DNA of 64,000 bases, taken from the NCBI GenBank assembly GCA_963849365.1, contig CAWKHA010000004.1, forward strand, positions 1,364,001-1,428,000, read 5' to 3'. The translations under genes were made by a program, and so were the position numbers. This document shows positions 1 through 8,298 of this stretch, one piece after another (within the stretch, counting starts at the first letter, position 1; the number at the start of each line of letters is the position of its first letter). The notes under the pieces are model-generated. The model made no database searches and was not told the DNA's origin. It was given only the letters and a program-made list of their open reading frames with translations. This DNA is from CAVQCJ01 sp963849365. GTDB lineage: Bacteria; Actinomycetota; Actinomycetes; Prado026.

Positions 1-1
1 C

Positions 2-517
2 CCGGTGGTGTCCGAGTTCGCGCGCAAGACCGGCTCGACGCTGGCATGCAACGCCGATGCCGAGCGGCTGCTGCGCGCCGGGGAGGTGGTCGGGGTCTTC
101 CCGGAGGGGTTCAAGGGGGTCGGCAAGCCGTACACCGAGCGGTACAAGCTGCAGCGGTTCGGCCGCGGCGGCTTCGTGTCGGCGGCGCTGCGGACCCAGG
201 TGCCGATCATCCCGGTGTCGATCGTGGGCGCCGAGGAGATCTACCCGATCATCGGCAACGTCGGCCTGCTGGCCCGGCTGCTGGGGCTCCCGTACTTCCC
301 GTTGACGCCGACGTTCCCGTGGCTGGGTCCGCTAGGCGCCGTCCCGCTGCCCAGCAAGTGGATCATCGAGTTCGGGGACCCGATCCGCACCGACGACCAG
401 GCGACGGGGGCGGCCGACGACCCGATGCTGGTCTTCAACCTCACCGACCAGGTGCGGGAGACCATCCAGCACACCCTCTACCAGCTGCTCATGCAGCGCC
501 GCAGCGTCTTCTTCTGA
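2..517 (+). CDS. Lysophospholipid (1-acylglycerol-3-phosphate) acyltransferase, C-terminal part
   Basis: Open from the window edge in this frame, so the N-terminus, including the HX4D catalytic motif, lies outside. About 171 residues remain. The FPEG motif near residue 34 of the visible part is the conserved PlsC block that binds the glycerol phosphate, and the downstream PIIPVSIVGAEE strand is the usual fourth block. Family role: transfer of an acyl group to lysophospholipid at the inner membrane face. The HAD phosphatase gene follows on the opposite strand after about 60 bases, an order known from mycobacteria (Rv0502-Rv0505 region). The exact acyl acceptor cannot be told from the sequence. 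Confidence 0.85.
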   Translation, partial: PVVSEFARKTGSTLACNADAERLLRAGEVVGVFPEGFKGVGKPYTERYKLQRFGRGGFVSAALRTQVPIIPVSIVGAEEIYPIIGNVGLLARLLGLPYFPLTPTFPWLGPLGAVPLPSKWIIEFGDPIRTDDQATGAADDPMLVFNLTDQVRETIQHTLYQLLMQRRSVFF

Positions 518-579
518 CCGCGGGCGTTCTTCCTTCCCGGCTCTCTTGCGACCGCGGCACGGGGGCCGGCCGGCCGGGA

Positions 580-1452
580 TCAGCGGGCGCGGCGGCGACG
601 CTCGAGCGCGACGGCGATCGCGGCGAGCCCGGCCGCCGTCGCCACCCCACCGACCACGGGGACGCCGATGATCGCGGCCTTGCGCCCCGTCCGGTAGTCC
701 TGGATCCGCCACCCGAGGTCGCGGGCGTGCCTGCGCAGCTTCGCGTCCGGGTTCACCGCGCACGGGTCGCCGACCAGCGACAGCATCGGGATGTCGTTGG
801 CCGAGTCCGAGTACGCCGCGCACCGGCTCAGGTCCAGCCCCTCACGCTCGGCGAGGGCGCGGACCGCCTCGGCCTTGGCCGGTCCGTGCAGCGGTGTCCC
901 GACCAGGCGCCCGGTGTAGACGCCGTTCTCGATCTCGGACACGGTGCCCAGCGCGCCGGTGAGCCCGAGCCGCTTGGCGATGATCGTCGCCAGCTCGACC
1001 GGGGCTGCGGAGACCAGCCAGACCCGCTGGCCGGCGTCCAGGTGGGCGCGCGCCTGCGCCAGCGTGCCCGGGTAGATCTTGGCCGCGATGCTCTCGTCGA
1101 AGATCTCGCGTCCCATCGTGACGACCTCGCTGACCGCGTGTCCGCGCACGAACGACAGCGCGGCCTCGGTGGCGTCGGCCATGTCGCCGGCGTGCTCGGA
1201 GCCGGACATCCGGAAACGCACCTGGTCGCCGAAGAACCCGACGACGTCGCGGGTCGTGAAGAACTTGCGGCGGGCCAGCCCCATCGCCAGGTAGAAGATC
1301 GAGGCCCCGCGCACGACGGTGTTGTCGATGTCGAAGAAGGCGGCCGCCATCGGGTCCGGTGGGGCCGTCAGCGCGGCCTCGACTTCGGCCACCGCCGCGG
1401 CGGCGCGACCCGCAAGTCGCGCGGGCGCGACGCCCGTGCGCTCGTCCGTCAC
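580..1452 (-). CDS. HAD-IB family phosphatase (SerB1-like) with C-terminal membrane segment
   Basis: 290 residues, GTG start. The HAD nucleophile motif DIDNTVV lies at residues 41-47 (Asp41 and Asp43), followed by an all-alpha cap, the lysine region, and the metal-binding motif YSDSANDIPML near residue 217. The family removes phosphate from small phosphomonoesters; SerB-like members act on phosphoserine, but membrane-anchored actinobacterial members of this branch have uncertain substrates. A hydrophobic stretch (AAIIGVPVVGGVATAAGLAA) followed by an arginine-rich tail suggests a C-terminal anchor. It is divergent from the acyl-CoA ligase, with only 29 bases between the starts. A TACGCT -10-like element 8 nt before the GTG suggests a leaderless transcript. 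Confidence 0.85.
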   Translation of the reverse strand: MTDERTGVAPARLAGRAAAAVAEVEAALTAPPDPMAAAFFDIDNTVVRGASIFYLAMGLARRKFFTTRDVVGFFGDQVRFRMSGSEHAGDMADATEAALSFVRGHAVSEVVTMGREIFDESIAAKIYPGTLAQARAHLDAGQRVWLVSAAPVELATIIAKRLGLTGALGTVSEIENGVYTGRLVGTPLHGPAKAEAVRALAEREGLDLSRCAAYSDSANDIPMLSLVGDPCAVNPDAKLRRHARDLGWRIQDYRTGRKAAIIGVPVVGGVATAAGLAAIAVALERRRRAR

Positions 1453-1481
1453 GAGCCAAGAGCGTATGGGAGACTCCGGCG

Positions 1482-2990
1482 GTGAGCGCCAACCTGGCCG
1501 ATCTGGTACGGGAAGCGGCCGCTGAGCGCGGTGAGCACGTCGCGCTGGTGGCCGGCGGCCGCTCGCTGACCTGGCACCAGGTGGACGTCGCCGTCGACAC
1601 CGCGGCGGCCGGGCTGCAGGCGCTCGGGCTGTCGCCCGGCGACCGCGTCGCGCTCGTGCTCGGCAACGTGCCGGAGTTCGTGTTCGCGTACTTCGGCGCG
1701 CTGCGCGCCGGGCTCGTCGCCGTGCCCGCGAACACCGGCTCGACCGCGACCGAGCTGGCCTGGCTGGTCGCCGACAGCGGCTCCGGCGCCGTCGTGTTCG
1801 ACCGGGTGGGCGCGGCCGCTGCGCGCGAGCTGCCCGACCCGGAGGGCCGCCGCCTGGTCCGGGTCGTGGTGGGGGCGCCGGCGCCCGGCGAGGTCGCGTT
1901 CGGGTCGTTCTCCGGGACGCCGCGCGGGCACGAGACGGACCCGGAGGACCTGGCCCTGCTGCTGTACACGTCGGGGACGAGCGGGCGGCCCAAGGGGGCC
2001 ATGCTCAGCCACCGCGCGCTGCTGGCCAGCATCGAGCAGGTGCACGCGCTGCCGAACCCGCCGGTCACCCCGGACGACGTGGTGCTGGTCGTCCTGCCGC
2101 TGTTCCACGTCTACGCGCTGAACGGCACGCTCGGGGCCGTCGCGCGCAGCGCGGCCACCGCCGTGCTGCTGGACCGCTTCGACCCGGTGGCGACGCTGGA
2201 CGTCGTGCGCAGCACCGGCGTGACCAACATCCCCGGCGCGCCGCCGATGTTCGTCGCCTGGTCGCAGACGCCCGGCCTGGCCGAGGCGTTCGCCGGCGTA
2301 CGCCTCCTTGTCACCGGTGCGGCGCCGATGCCGCCGGCCGTGCTCGAGCAGATCCGCACGACGACGGGGCTCCCGGTCTTCGAGGGCTACGGCCTGACCG
2401 AGGCGGCACCGGGCGTCACCTCGACGCTGGTCGGCGGGGTGGCCAAGCCGGGCTCGGTCGGCCGGGCGTTGCCGGGGGTCGAGCTGCGCCTGGTGGACGA
2501 CGAGGGCGAGCTCGCCGAGGAGGGCGACCCGGGCGAGATCTCCGTCCGCGGCCCGAACCTGTTCTCCGGCTACTGGCCGGACGGCTCCGGCGGGCCGGAC
2601 GCGGACGGGTGGTACGCCACCGGCGACGTCGCCTACGAGGACGACGACGGCGACCTGGTGCTGGTCGACCGGCTCCGGGAGCTGATCATCGTCAGCGGCT
2701 TCAACGTGTACCCGCGCGAGGTCGAGGACGTGATCGGCTCGCACCCGGACGTGGCCGAGGTCGCGGTCGTCGGCATGCCGCACCCGTACACCGGCGAGGC
2801 GGTGAAGGCGTACGTCGTGGCCCGGCCCGGCACGCACCTGGCCCCGAGCGACGTCACCGCCTACGTGGGGACGCGGCTCGCGCGGTTCAAGTGGCCGACG
2901 ATCATCGAGCTCGTCGGAGCCCTGCCGCACTCGGCGACGGGCAAGGTGGCGAAGGGCCGGCTGCGGGAGCGGGCGGCGAAGCCGCATTGA
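1482..2990 (+). CDS. AMP-dependent acyl-CoA synthetase/ligase
   Basis: 502 residues from the GTG at 1482. The frame is open further upstream, but that part overlaps the divergent phosphatase and is arginine-rich noise. ANL-superfamily motifs in order: P-loop-like YTSGTSGRPKGAM (near 165), the A5 motif EGYGLTEAAP (near 305), the ATP-contacting YATGDVAYED (near 385), and the C-terminal catalytic lysine in ATGKVAKGRLRE. Role: adenylation of a carboxylic acid, then thioesterification with CoA; the acid is unknown (medium- or long-chain fatty acid is likely). The stop overlaps the TTG start of the glutaredoxin-like gene, so the two are translationally coupled. Confidence 0.88.
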   Translation: MSANLADLVREAAAERGEHVALVAGGRSLTWHQVDVAVDTAAAGLQALGLSPGDRVALVLGNVPEFVFAYFGALRAGLVAVPANTGSTATELAWLVADSGSGAVVFDRVGAAAARELPDPEGRRLVRVVVGAPAPGEVAFGSFSGTPRGHETDPEDLALLLYTSGTSGRPKGAMLSHRALLASIEQVHALPNPPVTPDDVVLVVLPLFHVYALNGTLGAVARSAATAVLLDRFDPVATLDVVRSTGVTNIPGAPPMFVAWSQTPGLAEAFAGVRLLVTGAAPMPPAVLEQIRTTTGLPVFEGYGLTEAAPGVTSTLVGGVAKPGSVGRALPGVELRLVDDEGELAEEGDPGEISVRGPNLFSGYWPDGSGGPDADGWYATGDVAYEDDDGDLVLVDRLRELIIVSGFNVYPREVEDVIGSHPDVAEVAVVGMPHPYTGEAVKAYVVARPGTHLAPSDVTAYVGTRLARFKWPTIIELVGALPHSATGKVAKGRLRERAAKPH

Positions 2991-3226
2991 CCCGGCCGCG
3001 CGTCCGGTTGCTGTCCAGGCCCGGCTGCCACCTGTGCGACGACGCGCGGGCGGTCGTCGCCGAGGTCTGCGCCGACCTGGGGGTCGGCTGGGAGGAAGTG
3101 GACATCACCACCGAGCCGGCGCTGCTCGAGGAGTACGTCGAGCAGATCCCGGTCACGTTCGTGGACGGTCGCCAGCACGACTTCTGGCGGGTGGACGCTG
3201 CCCGCCTTCGCGCTGCGCTCACCTGA
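2987..3226 (+). CDS. Glutaredoxin-like small thiol protein
   Basis: 79 residues if started at the TTG that overlaps the preceding stop (ATTGA). No ATG or GTG fits the conserved N-terminus, which begins directly with the first beta strand (RVRLLSRPGC). The active site is CHLC, followed by DDARAV; the cis-proline loop is QIPVTFVDG. This is the DUF836/glutaredoxin-2-like branch found in actinobacteria next to hemA (Rv0508 position). Likely a cytoplasmic dithiol oxidoreductase; the partner is unknown. A GC-rich hairpin overlaps its stop codon and probably ends the transcript. Confidence 0.82.
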   Translation: MTRPRVRLLSRPGCHLCDDARAVVAEVCADLGVGWEEVDITTEPALLEEYVEQIPVTFVDGRQHDFWRVDAARLRAALT

Positions 3227-3241
3227 CCCCGCCTGCGGGGT
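3226..3241 (+). terminator. Compact GC hairpin after glutaredoxin gene
   Basis: ACCCCGCCTGCGGGGT is a perfect inverted repeat (6-7 bp arms, 2-4 nt loop) beginning on the last base of the TGA stop. It separates the acyl-CoA ligase/glutaredoxin unit from the iron-box promoter just downstream. There is no T-tract, as is usual for actinobacterial terminators. Confidence 0.55.
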
Positions 3242-3268
3242 GGGCTTGCCGGGACGCTGAGGTGTCAC

Positions 3269-3287
3269 TTGGGTTAGGCAAACCTAA
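3269..3287 (+). promoter_or_regulatory. IdeR/DtxR-type iron box
   Basis: TTGGGTTAGGCAAACCTAA matches the 19-bp IdeR/DtxR consensus TTAGGTTAGGCTAACCTAA at 17 of 19 positions, by direct comparison. It ends 13 bases before the TTG start of the FTR1 remnant, with a GGAG ribosome site between. Iron-loaded IdeR binding such a site normally represses iron uptake genes, which fits the FTR1 identity of what follows. Confidence 0.85.
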
Positions 3288-3299
3288 CTTGGAGCACCG

Positions 3300-3508
3300 T
3301 TGCTCCCGACGTTCGTGATCGGCCTGCGCGAGGGCCTGGAGGCCGCGCTCATCGTGGGCATCGTGGCCGCGTTCCTGCGCGCCCGCGGCCGTGGCGACGC
3401 GGTGCGCCGGGTCTGGACCGGGTCGCCGTCGCCGTCGCGATCTGCGTCGCGTTCGCGCTCGTCCTCGAGGTCGTCTCGGCCAACTGGGGCGACGGTCTGC
3501 TCGACTGA
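3300..3508 (+). pseudogene. Truncated, frameshifted FTR1/EfeU iron permease
   Basis: The first 36 or so codons from the TTG at 3300 read as the start of an FTR1 permease: first membrane helix with the hallmark REGLEA motif (Glu in the REGLE ferric-iron motif). Near 3415-3422 one G appears to be missing from a G-run. In the -1 frame the second helix continues (VAVAVAICVAFALVLEVVS) and ends at a TGA at 3506. The family has about seven helices over 270 or more residues, so roughly three quarters of the gene is gone. The second REGLE motif and the EfeO/EfeB partners are absent. The promoter with its iron box survives. Confidence 0.82.
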
Positions 3509-3575
3509 CGGCCCGCCCGCCGCGGAGCCGTGCGAGGCGGTCCGTCTCACGGAGCGGACATCCGGCGCGACGACT

Positions 3576-3604
3576 TTGTTCGCACGTTCACAAGCCCGTA
3601 ATGT
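3576..3604 (+). promoter_or_regulatory. rex-hem operon promoter with Rex operator in the spacer
   Basis: A -35-like TTGTTC (3576-3581) and a -10-like TAATGT (3599-3604) are separated by 17 bp. Positions 3577-3592 read TGTTCGCACGTTCACA; the right half (TTCACA) is perfect for the Rex operator TGTGAAC-N3-TTCACA and 10 of 13 defined positions match. Rex bound here would cover the promoter, matching the known autoregulation of rex-hemACD in Streptomyces coelicolor. The start site is predicted near 3611, about 48 nt before the GTG. Confidence 0.7.
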
Positions 3605-3658
3605 CGGGGACACCGGGCCGATCCAGGGTCCGGAGCCACCGCCGGACGGGAGCCCGTC

Positions 3659-4387
3659 GTGACGCGTGCAGTGCGCAACGGCCGCGAGCCGCGTGCCGAC
3701 GCGCGCACGCGCGGGGTGCCCGAGGCCACGATCGCCCGCCTGCCGCTCTACCACCGCGCGCTCGTCGGGCTCGACGAGCGCGGGGCCACGACCGTCTCCT
3801 CCGAAGAGCTCGCGGCCGCCGCCGGGGTCAACTCCGCGAAGCTGCGCAAGGACCTCTCCTACCTCGGCTCCTACGGCACCCGTGGCGTCGGGTACGACGT
3901 CAGCTACCTCGTGTACCAGATCGCGCGCGAGCTCGGTCTCTCCCAGGACTGGCCGGTCGTCATCGTCGGCGTGGGCAACCTCGGCCACGCCCTGGCCAAC
4001 TACGGCGGGTTCGCCAGCCGCGGGTTCCGGATCGCCGCACTGGTCGACGCCGCGCCGGAGCGGATCCGTGAGGTCGTCGGCGGACTGAAGGTGCAGCCGC
4101 TGGCCGAGCTCGAGCGGATCGTCGCGGACATGGGCGTCTGCATCGGCGTGGTCGCGACGCCGGCCGGCGTGGCGCAGGAGGTCTGCGACCGGCTGGTCGC
4201 CGCCGGTGTCGGCAGCGTGCTCAACTTCGCGCCGGTGCCGCTGCGGGTCCCAGAGCATGTCGACGTGCGCCGCGTGGACCTGGCCAGCGAGCTGCAGATC
4301 CTCGCGTTCCACCAGCAGCGCAAGCAGCTGGAGACGGACCGGGGCCGGGGGATCGAGCGGCCATCGCCGAGGGAGGCCGTCGGGTGA
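3659..4387 (+). CDS. rex: Redox-sensing transcriptional repressor Rex
   Basis: 242 residues, GTG start. An N-terminal winged helix (TIARLPLYHRALVGL, then VNSAKLRKDLSYLG, the recognition region) is followed by a Rossmann NAD(H)-binding domain with GVGNLG at residues 104-109, and a C-terminal domain-swap helix. The GTRGVGYDV segment is typical of Rex. Rex represses respiratory genes when NAD+ is high and releases DNA when NADH rises. It overlaps hemA by 4 bases (GTGA), so it leads a rex-hemA-hemC-hemD-hemB unit. Rex-like operators occur in its own promoter and again upstream of the menJ-nuo block in this window. Confidence 0.95.
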   Translation: MTRAVRNGREPRADARTRGVPEATIARLPLYHRALVGLDERGATTVSSEELAAAAGVNSAKLRKDLSYLGSYGTRGVGYDVSYLVYQIARELGLSQDWPVVIVGVGNLGHALANYGGFASRGFRIAALVDAAPERIREVVGGLKVQPLAELERIVADMGVCIGVVATPAGVAQEVCDRLVAAGVGSVLNFAPVPLRVPEHVDVRRVDLASELQILAFHQQRKQLETDRGRGIERPSPREAVG

Positions 4388-5748
4388 GCCTCGTCGTCGT
4401 CGGTCTGTCGCACCGGTCCGCGCCGGTGCCCCTGCTCGAGCGCGCCGCGGTGGGCGCTGACGACCTGCCGGCCGTCGACTCCGCCGCCGTCGCCGCTCCG
4501 CACGTGGCCGAGGCCGTGGTGCTGTCGACCTGCAACCGGGTCGAGGTGTACGCCGACGTCCGCGCCTTCCATGCCGGCGTCGGCGAGCTGACCGCGCTGC
4601 TGGCCGCGACGGCCGGGGTGTCCGTGGACTCGCTGGGCCCGCACGTCTACGTGCACTACGAGGACGCCGCCGTGCAGCACCTGTTCCAGGTCGCCTGCGG
4701 GCTCGACTCGATGGTGGTCGGGGAGGCGCAGATCCTCGGCCAGGTCCGCGACGCACTGCGGGTCGCCCAGGAGCACGGTTCGGTCGGGAGCTCGCTGAAC
4801 GACCTGGTCCAGCAGGCGCTGCGTGTGGGCAAGCGGGCGCACAGCGAGACCGGGATCGACCAGGCCGGGTCCGCGCTGATGGCGGCCGGGCTGGACCTGG
4901 CCGGCGCCGCGCTGGGACCGCTGCAGAGCAGCCGCGCGCTCGTCGTCGGTGCCGGTTCGCTCAGCGCACTGGCGGTCGCGTCGCTGCAGCGCGCCGGCTT
5001 CGGCGAGATCGTCGTGCTCAACCGGGACGCGGAGCGGGCCAGGGCGTTGGCGTCGTCGGTCGGTGGACGCTCCGGCGACCTCGGCGCGGTCGAGGAGGAG
5101 CTGGCCGTCGCGGACGTGGCGGTGTCCTGCACCGGTGCCACCGCGGTGCTGGTCACCGCCGACGTCGCCGCGCGCGCCCACGCACGACGTGCCGGGCGCC
5201 CGCTCGTCGTCCTCGACCTCGCCCTCCCGCACGACGTCGACCCGAGCGTGGGCGACCTGGACGGCGTCACCCTCGTCACCCTCGACGCGCTGGGGAGGTC
5301 GCTGGCCGAGCAGGGCGCGACCGAGGCCGTGGACGCCGTACGCGTCATCGCCGCGGAAGAGGTCGCCGCGTACCTCGGGCAGCGGCAGGCGGCGCGGGTC
5401 GCCCCGACCGTGGTCGCGCTGCGCGCGATGGCCGATGAGGTGGTCGCGCTCGAGCTCGAGCGCATGGACGCGCGCCGCCCCGACCTCGAACCCGCTGTGC
5501 GGGCCGAGCTCGAGCGCACCGTGCGCCGCGTCGTCGACAAGCTGCTGCACGTGCCGACCGTGCGGGTCAAGGAGCTGGCCGAGGACCCGGCCGGGCTGGC
5601 GTACGCCGAGGCACTGCACGCCCTGTTCGACCTGGACCCGGTCCGCTACCGCGAGGTCGTCGTGGCCGAGGTGCACGCCGTCGAGATCGAGCCGCGCGCC
5701 GGCGACATCGAGCCGGGTGCCGCCGGGACCGGCGGGGTGACTGCGTGA
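4384..5748 (+). CDS. hemA: Glutamyl-tRNA reductase
   Basis: 454 residues. Reduces glutamyl-tRNA(Glu) to glutamate-1-semialdehyde with NADPH, the first committed step of C5 haem synthesis; hemL further along the window makes the next step. The catalytic cysteine is Cys50 in STCNRVE. The GLSHRSAPV start block and the substrate-site region GLDSMVVGEAQILGQ are intact, followed by the NADP domain (VVGAGSLSALAV; the last glycine of the usual GxGxxG is replaced) and the C-terminal dimer helix. The GTG start overlaps the rex stop. Length is normal for actinobacteria, whose enzymes carry a longer C-terminal tail than E. coli. Confidence 0.95.
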   Translation: MSLVVVGLSHRSAPVPLLERAAVGADDLPAVDSAAVAAPHVAEAVVLSTCNRVEVYADVRAFHAGVGELTALLAATAGVSVDSLGPHVYVHYEDAAVQHLFQVACGLDSMVVGEAQILGQVRDALRVAQEHGSVGSSLNDLVQQALRVGKRAHSETGIDQAGSALMAAGLDLAGAALGPLQSSRALVVGAGSLSALAVASLQRAGFGEIVVLNRDAERARALASSVGGRSGDLGAVEEELAVADVAVSCTGATAVLVTADVAARAHARRAGRPLVVLDLALPHDVDPSVGDLDGVTLVTLDALGRSLAEQGATEAVDAVRVIAAEEVAAYLGQRQAARVAPTVVALRAMADEVVALELERMDARRPDLEPAVRAELERTVRRVVDKLLHVPTVRVKELAEDPAGLAYAEALHALFDLDPVRYREVVVAEVHAVEIEPRAGDIEPGAAGTGGVTA

Positions 5749-6680
5749 GCGCGGCCGCGGCCGCGGGCGCGCCCGCGCTGCGCCTGGGGACCCGGCGCAG
5801 CGCGCTCGCGCAGGCCCAGGCCCGGCTCGTCGCGCAGGCGCTGACCGTGGCCACCGGGCGGGTCGTGGAGCTGGTCGAGGTGACCACCGCCGGCGACGTC
5901 TCGGCCGCGCCGCTGACCCAGCTGGGTGGCACCGGAGTCTTCGTGTCGGCGCTGCGCGAAGCCCTGCTCGCGGGCCGCGTCGACGCGGCCGTGCACTCGC
6001 TCAAGGACCTCCCGGTCGCAGCGGCCGACGGCATCGCGCTCGCCGCCGTGCCGGAGCGGGCCGACCCGCGCGACGTGCTTGTGGCGGCGCACGGTCGGAC
6101 GCTGCAGACGCTGCTCCCCGGCGCGAGGGTCGGGACCGGCTCGCCGCGGAGGGCCGTCCAGCTGCGGGTGGCGCGCCCGGACCTCGAGGTGGTCGATGTC
6201 CGCGGCAACGTCGACACCCGCATCGGCTACGTCGCGGCCGGCCGGCTCGACGCCGTGGTGCTGGCGTACGCCGGGCTGGCACGGCTCGGCCGCATCACCG
6301 AGGCGACCGAGGTGCTCGACCCCGACGTGATGCTTCCGGCCCCCGGGCAGGGGGCCCTGGCCGTCGAGTGCCGGGCCGGCGACGCTGCGCTGGTCGAGCG
6401 GCTCGCCCACCTCGACCACACCGGCACCAGGGCGGCTGTCACGGCCGAGCGTGCCCTGCTCGCCACGCTCGAGGCCGGCTGCTCGGCACCGGTCGGGGCG
6501 CTGGCCGTCGAGCAGGGGGACGAGCTGGTCCTGCGTGCCGTCGTGGGGGACGTCCACGGCGGCGTGCAGCGAGTGTCGACGTCCGGCCCGTGCGGGGATC
6601 CCGGTGGCCTCGGCCGCCGGCTCGCCGAGCGGGTTCTCGCCGAGTCGTCCGAGGGACTGTTGGGAGTGCGAGTCCAGTGA
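5745..6680 (+). CDS. hemC: Hydroxymethylbilane synthase (porphobilinogen deaminase)
   Basis: 311 residues. Polymerises four porphobilinogens to hydroxymethylbilane. It opens with LRLGTRRSALA, has the catalytic region VHSLKDLPV, the arginine-rich pyrrole-binding stretch VGTGSPRR, and Cys246 in AGCSAPVG for covalent attachment of the dipyrromethane cofactor. The GTG start overlaps the hemA stop by 4 bases and its own stop overlaps the next gene by 4, so it is mid-operon. All expected residues are present. Confidence 0.95.
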   Translation: MSAAAAAGAPALRLGTRRSALAQAQARLVAQALTVATGRVVELVEVTTAGDVSAAPLTQLGGTGVFVSALREALLAGRVDAAVHSLKDLPVAAADGIALAAVPERADPRDVLVAAHGRTLQTLLPGARVGTGSPRRAVQLRVARPDLEVVDVRGNVDTRIGYVAAGRLDAVVLAYAGLARLGRITEATEVLDPDVMLPAPGQGALAVECRAGDAALVERLAHLDHTGTRAAVTAERALLATLEAGCSAPVGALAVEQGDELVLRAVVGDVHGGVQRVSTSGPCGDPGGLGRRLAERVLAESSEGLLGVRVQ

Positions 6681-8284
6681 CCACCCGTGCCCGCAAGAAG
6701 CCGGCCGTCGGTTCCGTGGCGTTCGTCGGGGCCGGTCCCGGCGACCCCGGGCTGCTGACTGTTCGAGCGACAGAGCTGCTCGCCGCGGCGGAGGTCGTCG
6801 TGCACGACGCCGACGTCCCCGCCCCGCTGCTCGCCGTCGCCGGACCGCAGGCCCGGCTGGTCGAGGTCGGCACCGGCGACGACGGCCAGCCGCTCGCGCA
6901 CGCCGCGCGCGCCAAGCTCGCGGTCGACGCGGCCAGGGAAGGGGCGGGCGTCGTCCGGCTGCTGCAGGGCGACCCGGCGCTGTTCGGCGGGGTGGGTGAG
7001 GAGGCGGCCGCCTGCACCAAGGCGAAGGTGCCGTTCGAGATCGTGCCCGGCGTCTCCTCGGTCACGGCCGTGCCTGCGTACGCCGGCCTGCCGCTGACCA
7101 CCAGCAAGGACCGCGAGGTGCACGTCGTGGACGCGACCGCCCCCGGCCTCGACTGGACCCGGCACGCTGCCGACGGCGTGACGCTGGTGCTGCTGCACGC
7201 GGTCGACGTCCTCGGTCCGGTGAGCGCCGCCCTCGTGGCGGCCGGCCGCGCGCCGCACACGACGGTCGCGGTCACCCGAGCCGGGACGACCACCGAGCAG
7301 AGCACGCTCGTCTCGACCGTCGAGCGGGTGGCCGCCGACGTGGCGGCCCAGCGGTTCACCGGCCCGGCCGTCGTCGTCGTCGGCGAGGTCGTCGGGCTGC
7401 GGGAGAAGCTCTCCTGGTTCGAGACCAAGCCGCTGTTCGGCTGGCGCGTGCTGGTGCCGCGCACCAAGGAGCAGGCCGGCGCGGTCTCCGACCGGCTGCG
7501 CCGCCACGGCGCCGTCGCGGAGGAGGTCCCGACCATCTCCGTCGAGCCCCCGCGTACCCCGCAGCAGATGGACCGGGCCGTCCAGGGTCTGGTGTCGGGC
7601 CGCTACCTGTGGGTCGCGTTCACGTCGGTGAACGCCGTCCGTGCGGTGCGGGAGAAGTTCGAGGAGTACGGCCTCGACGCCCGCGCCTTCGCCGGCGTCA
7701 AGGTCGCTGCTGTCGGCGACCAGTCCGCTGCCGCGCTCCGCTCGTTCGGCGTCCAGCCGGACCTCGTGCCGTCCGGTGAGCAGTCCACCGCTGGTCTGCT
7801 CGAGGACTGGCCGGAGTACGACGAGGCGTTCGACCCGATCGACCGGGTCTTCCTGCCCCGGGCGGACATTGCCACCGAGACCCTGGTCGCCGGGCTGGTC
7901 GAGCTCGGCTGGGAGGTCGACGACGTGACCGCCTACCGCACCGTGCGCGCAGCGCCGCCGCCCGCTCAGACGCGGGAGGACATCAAGGGCGGCGGCTTCG
8001 ACGCGGTGCTGTTCACGTCGTCCTCGACGGTGCGCAACCTCATCGGGATCGCCGGCAAGCCCCACGCCAGCACGGTCATCGCGTGCATCGGCCCGCAGAC
8101 CGCCAAGACCGCGGAGGAGCACGGCCTGCGCGTGGACGTCCTCGCCGAGAGCATGTCGGCGGCGTCGCTGGTCGAGTCGCTCGCGGAGTTCGGCGCGGCG
8201 TTGCGGCTCGCCGCCGCCGAGGCCGGCGAGACGACGTGGCGCCCGTCGCAACGGCGGACCGGCGCCCGCCGCCGGGCCAAGTAG
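6677..8284 (+). CDS. hemD: Bifunctional uroporphyrinogen-III C-methyltransferase / uroporphyrinogen-III synthase
   Basis: 535 residues from the GTG overlapping the hemC stop; upstream in-frame sequence is hemC shadow. The N-terminal half is a SUMT/CobA-type tetrapyrrole methylase (GAGPGDPGLLT near residue 18, LQGDPALFGG and PGVSSVTAVPAYAG). The C-terminal half, from about residue 255, is HemD (WRVLVPRTKEQAG, WVAFTSVNAVRAV, AAVGDQSAAALRS, VLFTSSSTVRNL). HemD cyclises hydroxymethylbilane to uroporphyrinogen III; the methylase domain would divert product to sirohaem and corrinoids. The CobA-HemD fusion is common in actinobacteria, and the methylase half may be partly degenerate in some lineages (KDREVHVVDATAPG region not assessed). 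Confidence 0.92.
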   Translation: MTTRARKKPAVGSVAFVGAGPGDPGLLTVRATELLAAAEVVVHDADVPAPLLAVAGPQARLVEVGTGDDGQPLAHAARAKLAVDAAREGAGVVRLLQGDPALFGGVGEEAAACTKAKVPFEIVPGVSSVTAVPAYAGLPLTTSKDREVHVVDATAPGLDWTRHAADGVTLVLLHAVDVLGPVSAALVAAGRAPHTTVAVTRAGTTTEQSTLVSTVERVAADVAAQRFTGPAVVVVGEVVGLREKLSWFETKPLFGWRVLVPRTKEQAGAVSDRLRRHGAVAEEVPTISVEPPRTPQQMDRAVQGLVSGRYLWVAFTSVNAVRAVREKFEEYGLDARAFAGVKVAAVGDQSAAALRSFGVQPDLVPSGEQSTAGLLEDWPEYDEAFDPIDRVFLPRADIATETLVAGLVELGWEVDDVTAYRTVRAAPPPAQTREDIKGGGFDAVLFTSSSTVRNLIGIAGKPHASTVIACIGPQTAKTAEEHGLRVDVLAESMSAASLVESLAEFGAALRLAAAEAGETTWRPSQRRTGARRRAK

Positions 8285-8298
8285 CCGGGTCGCGCGTC

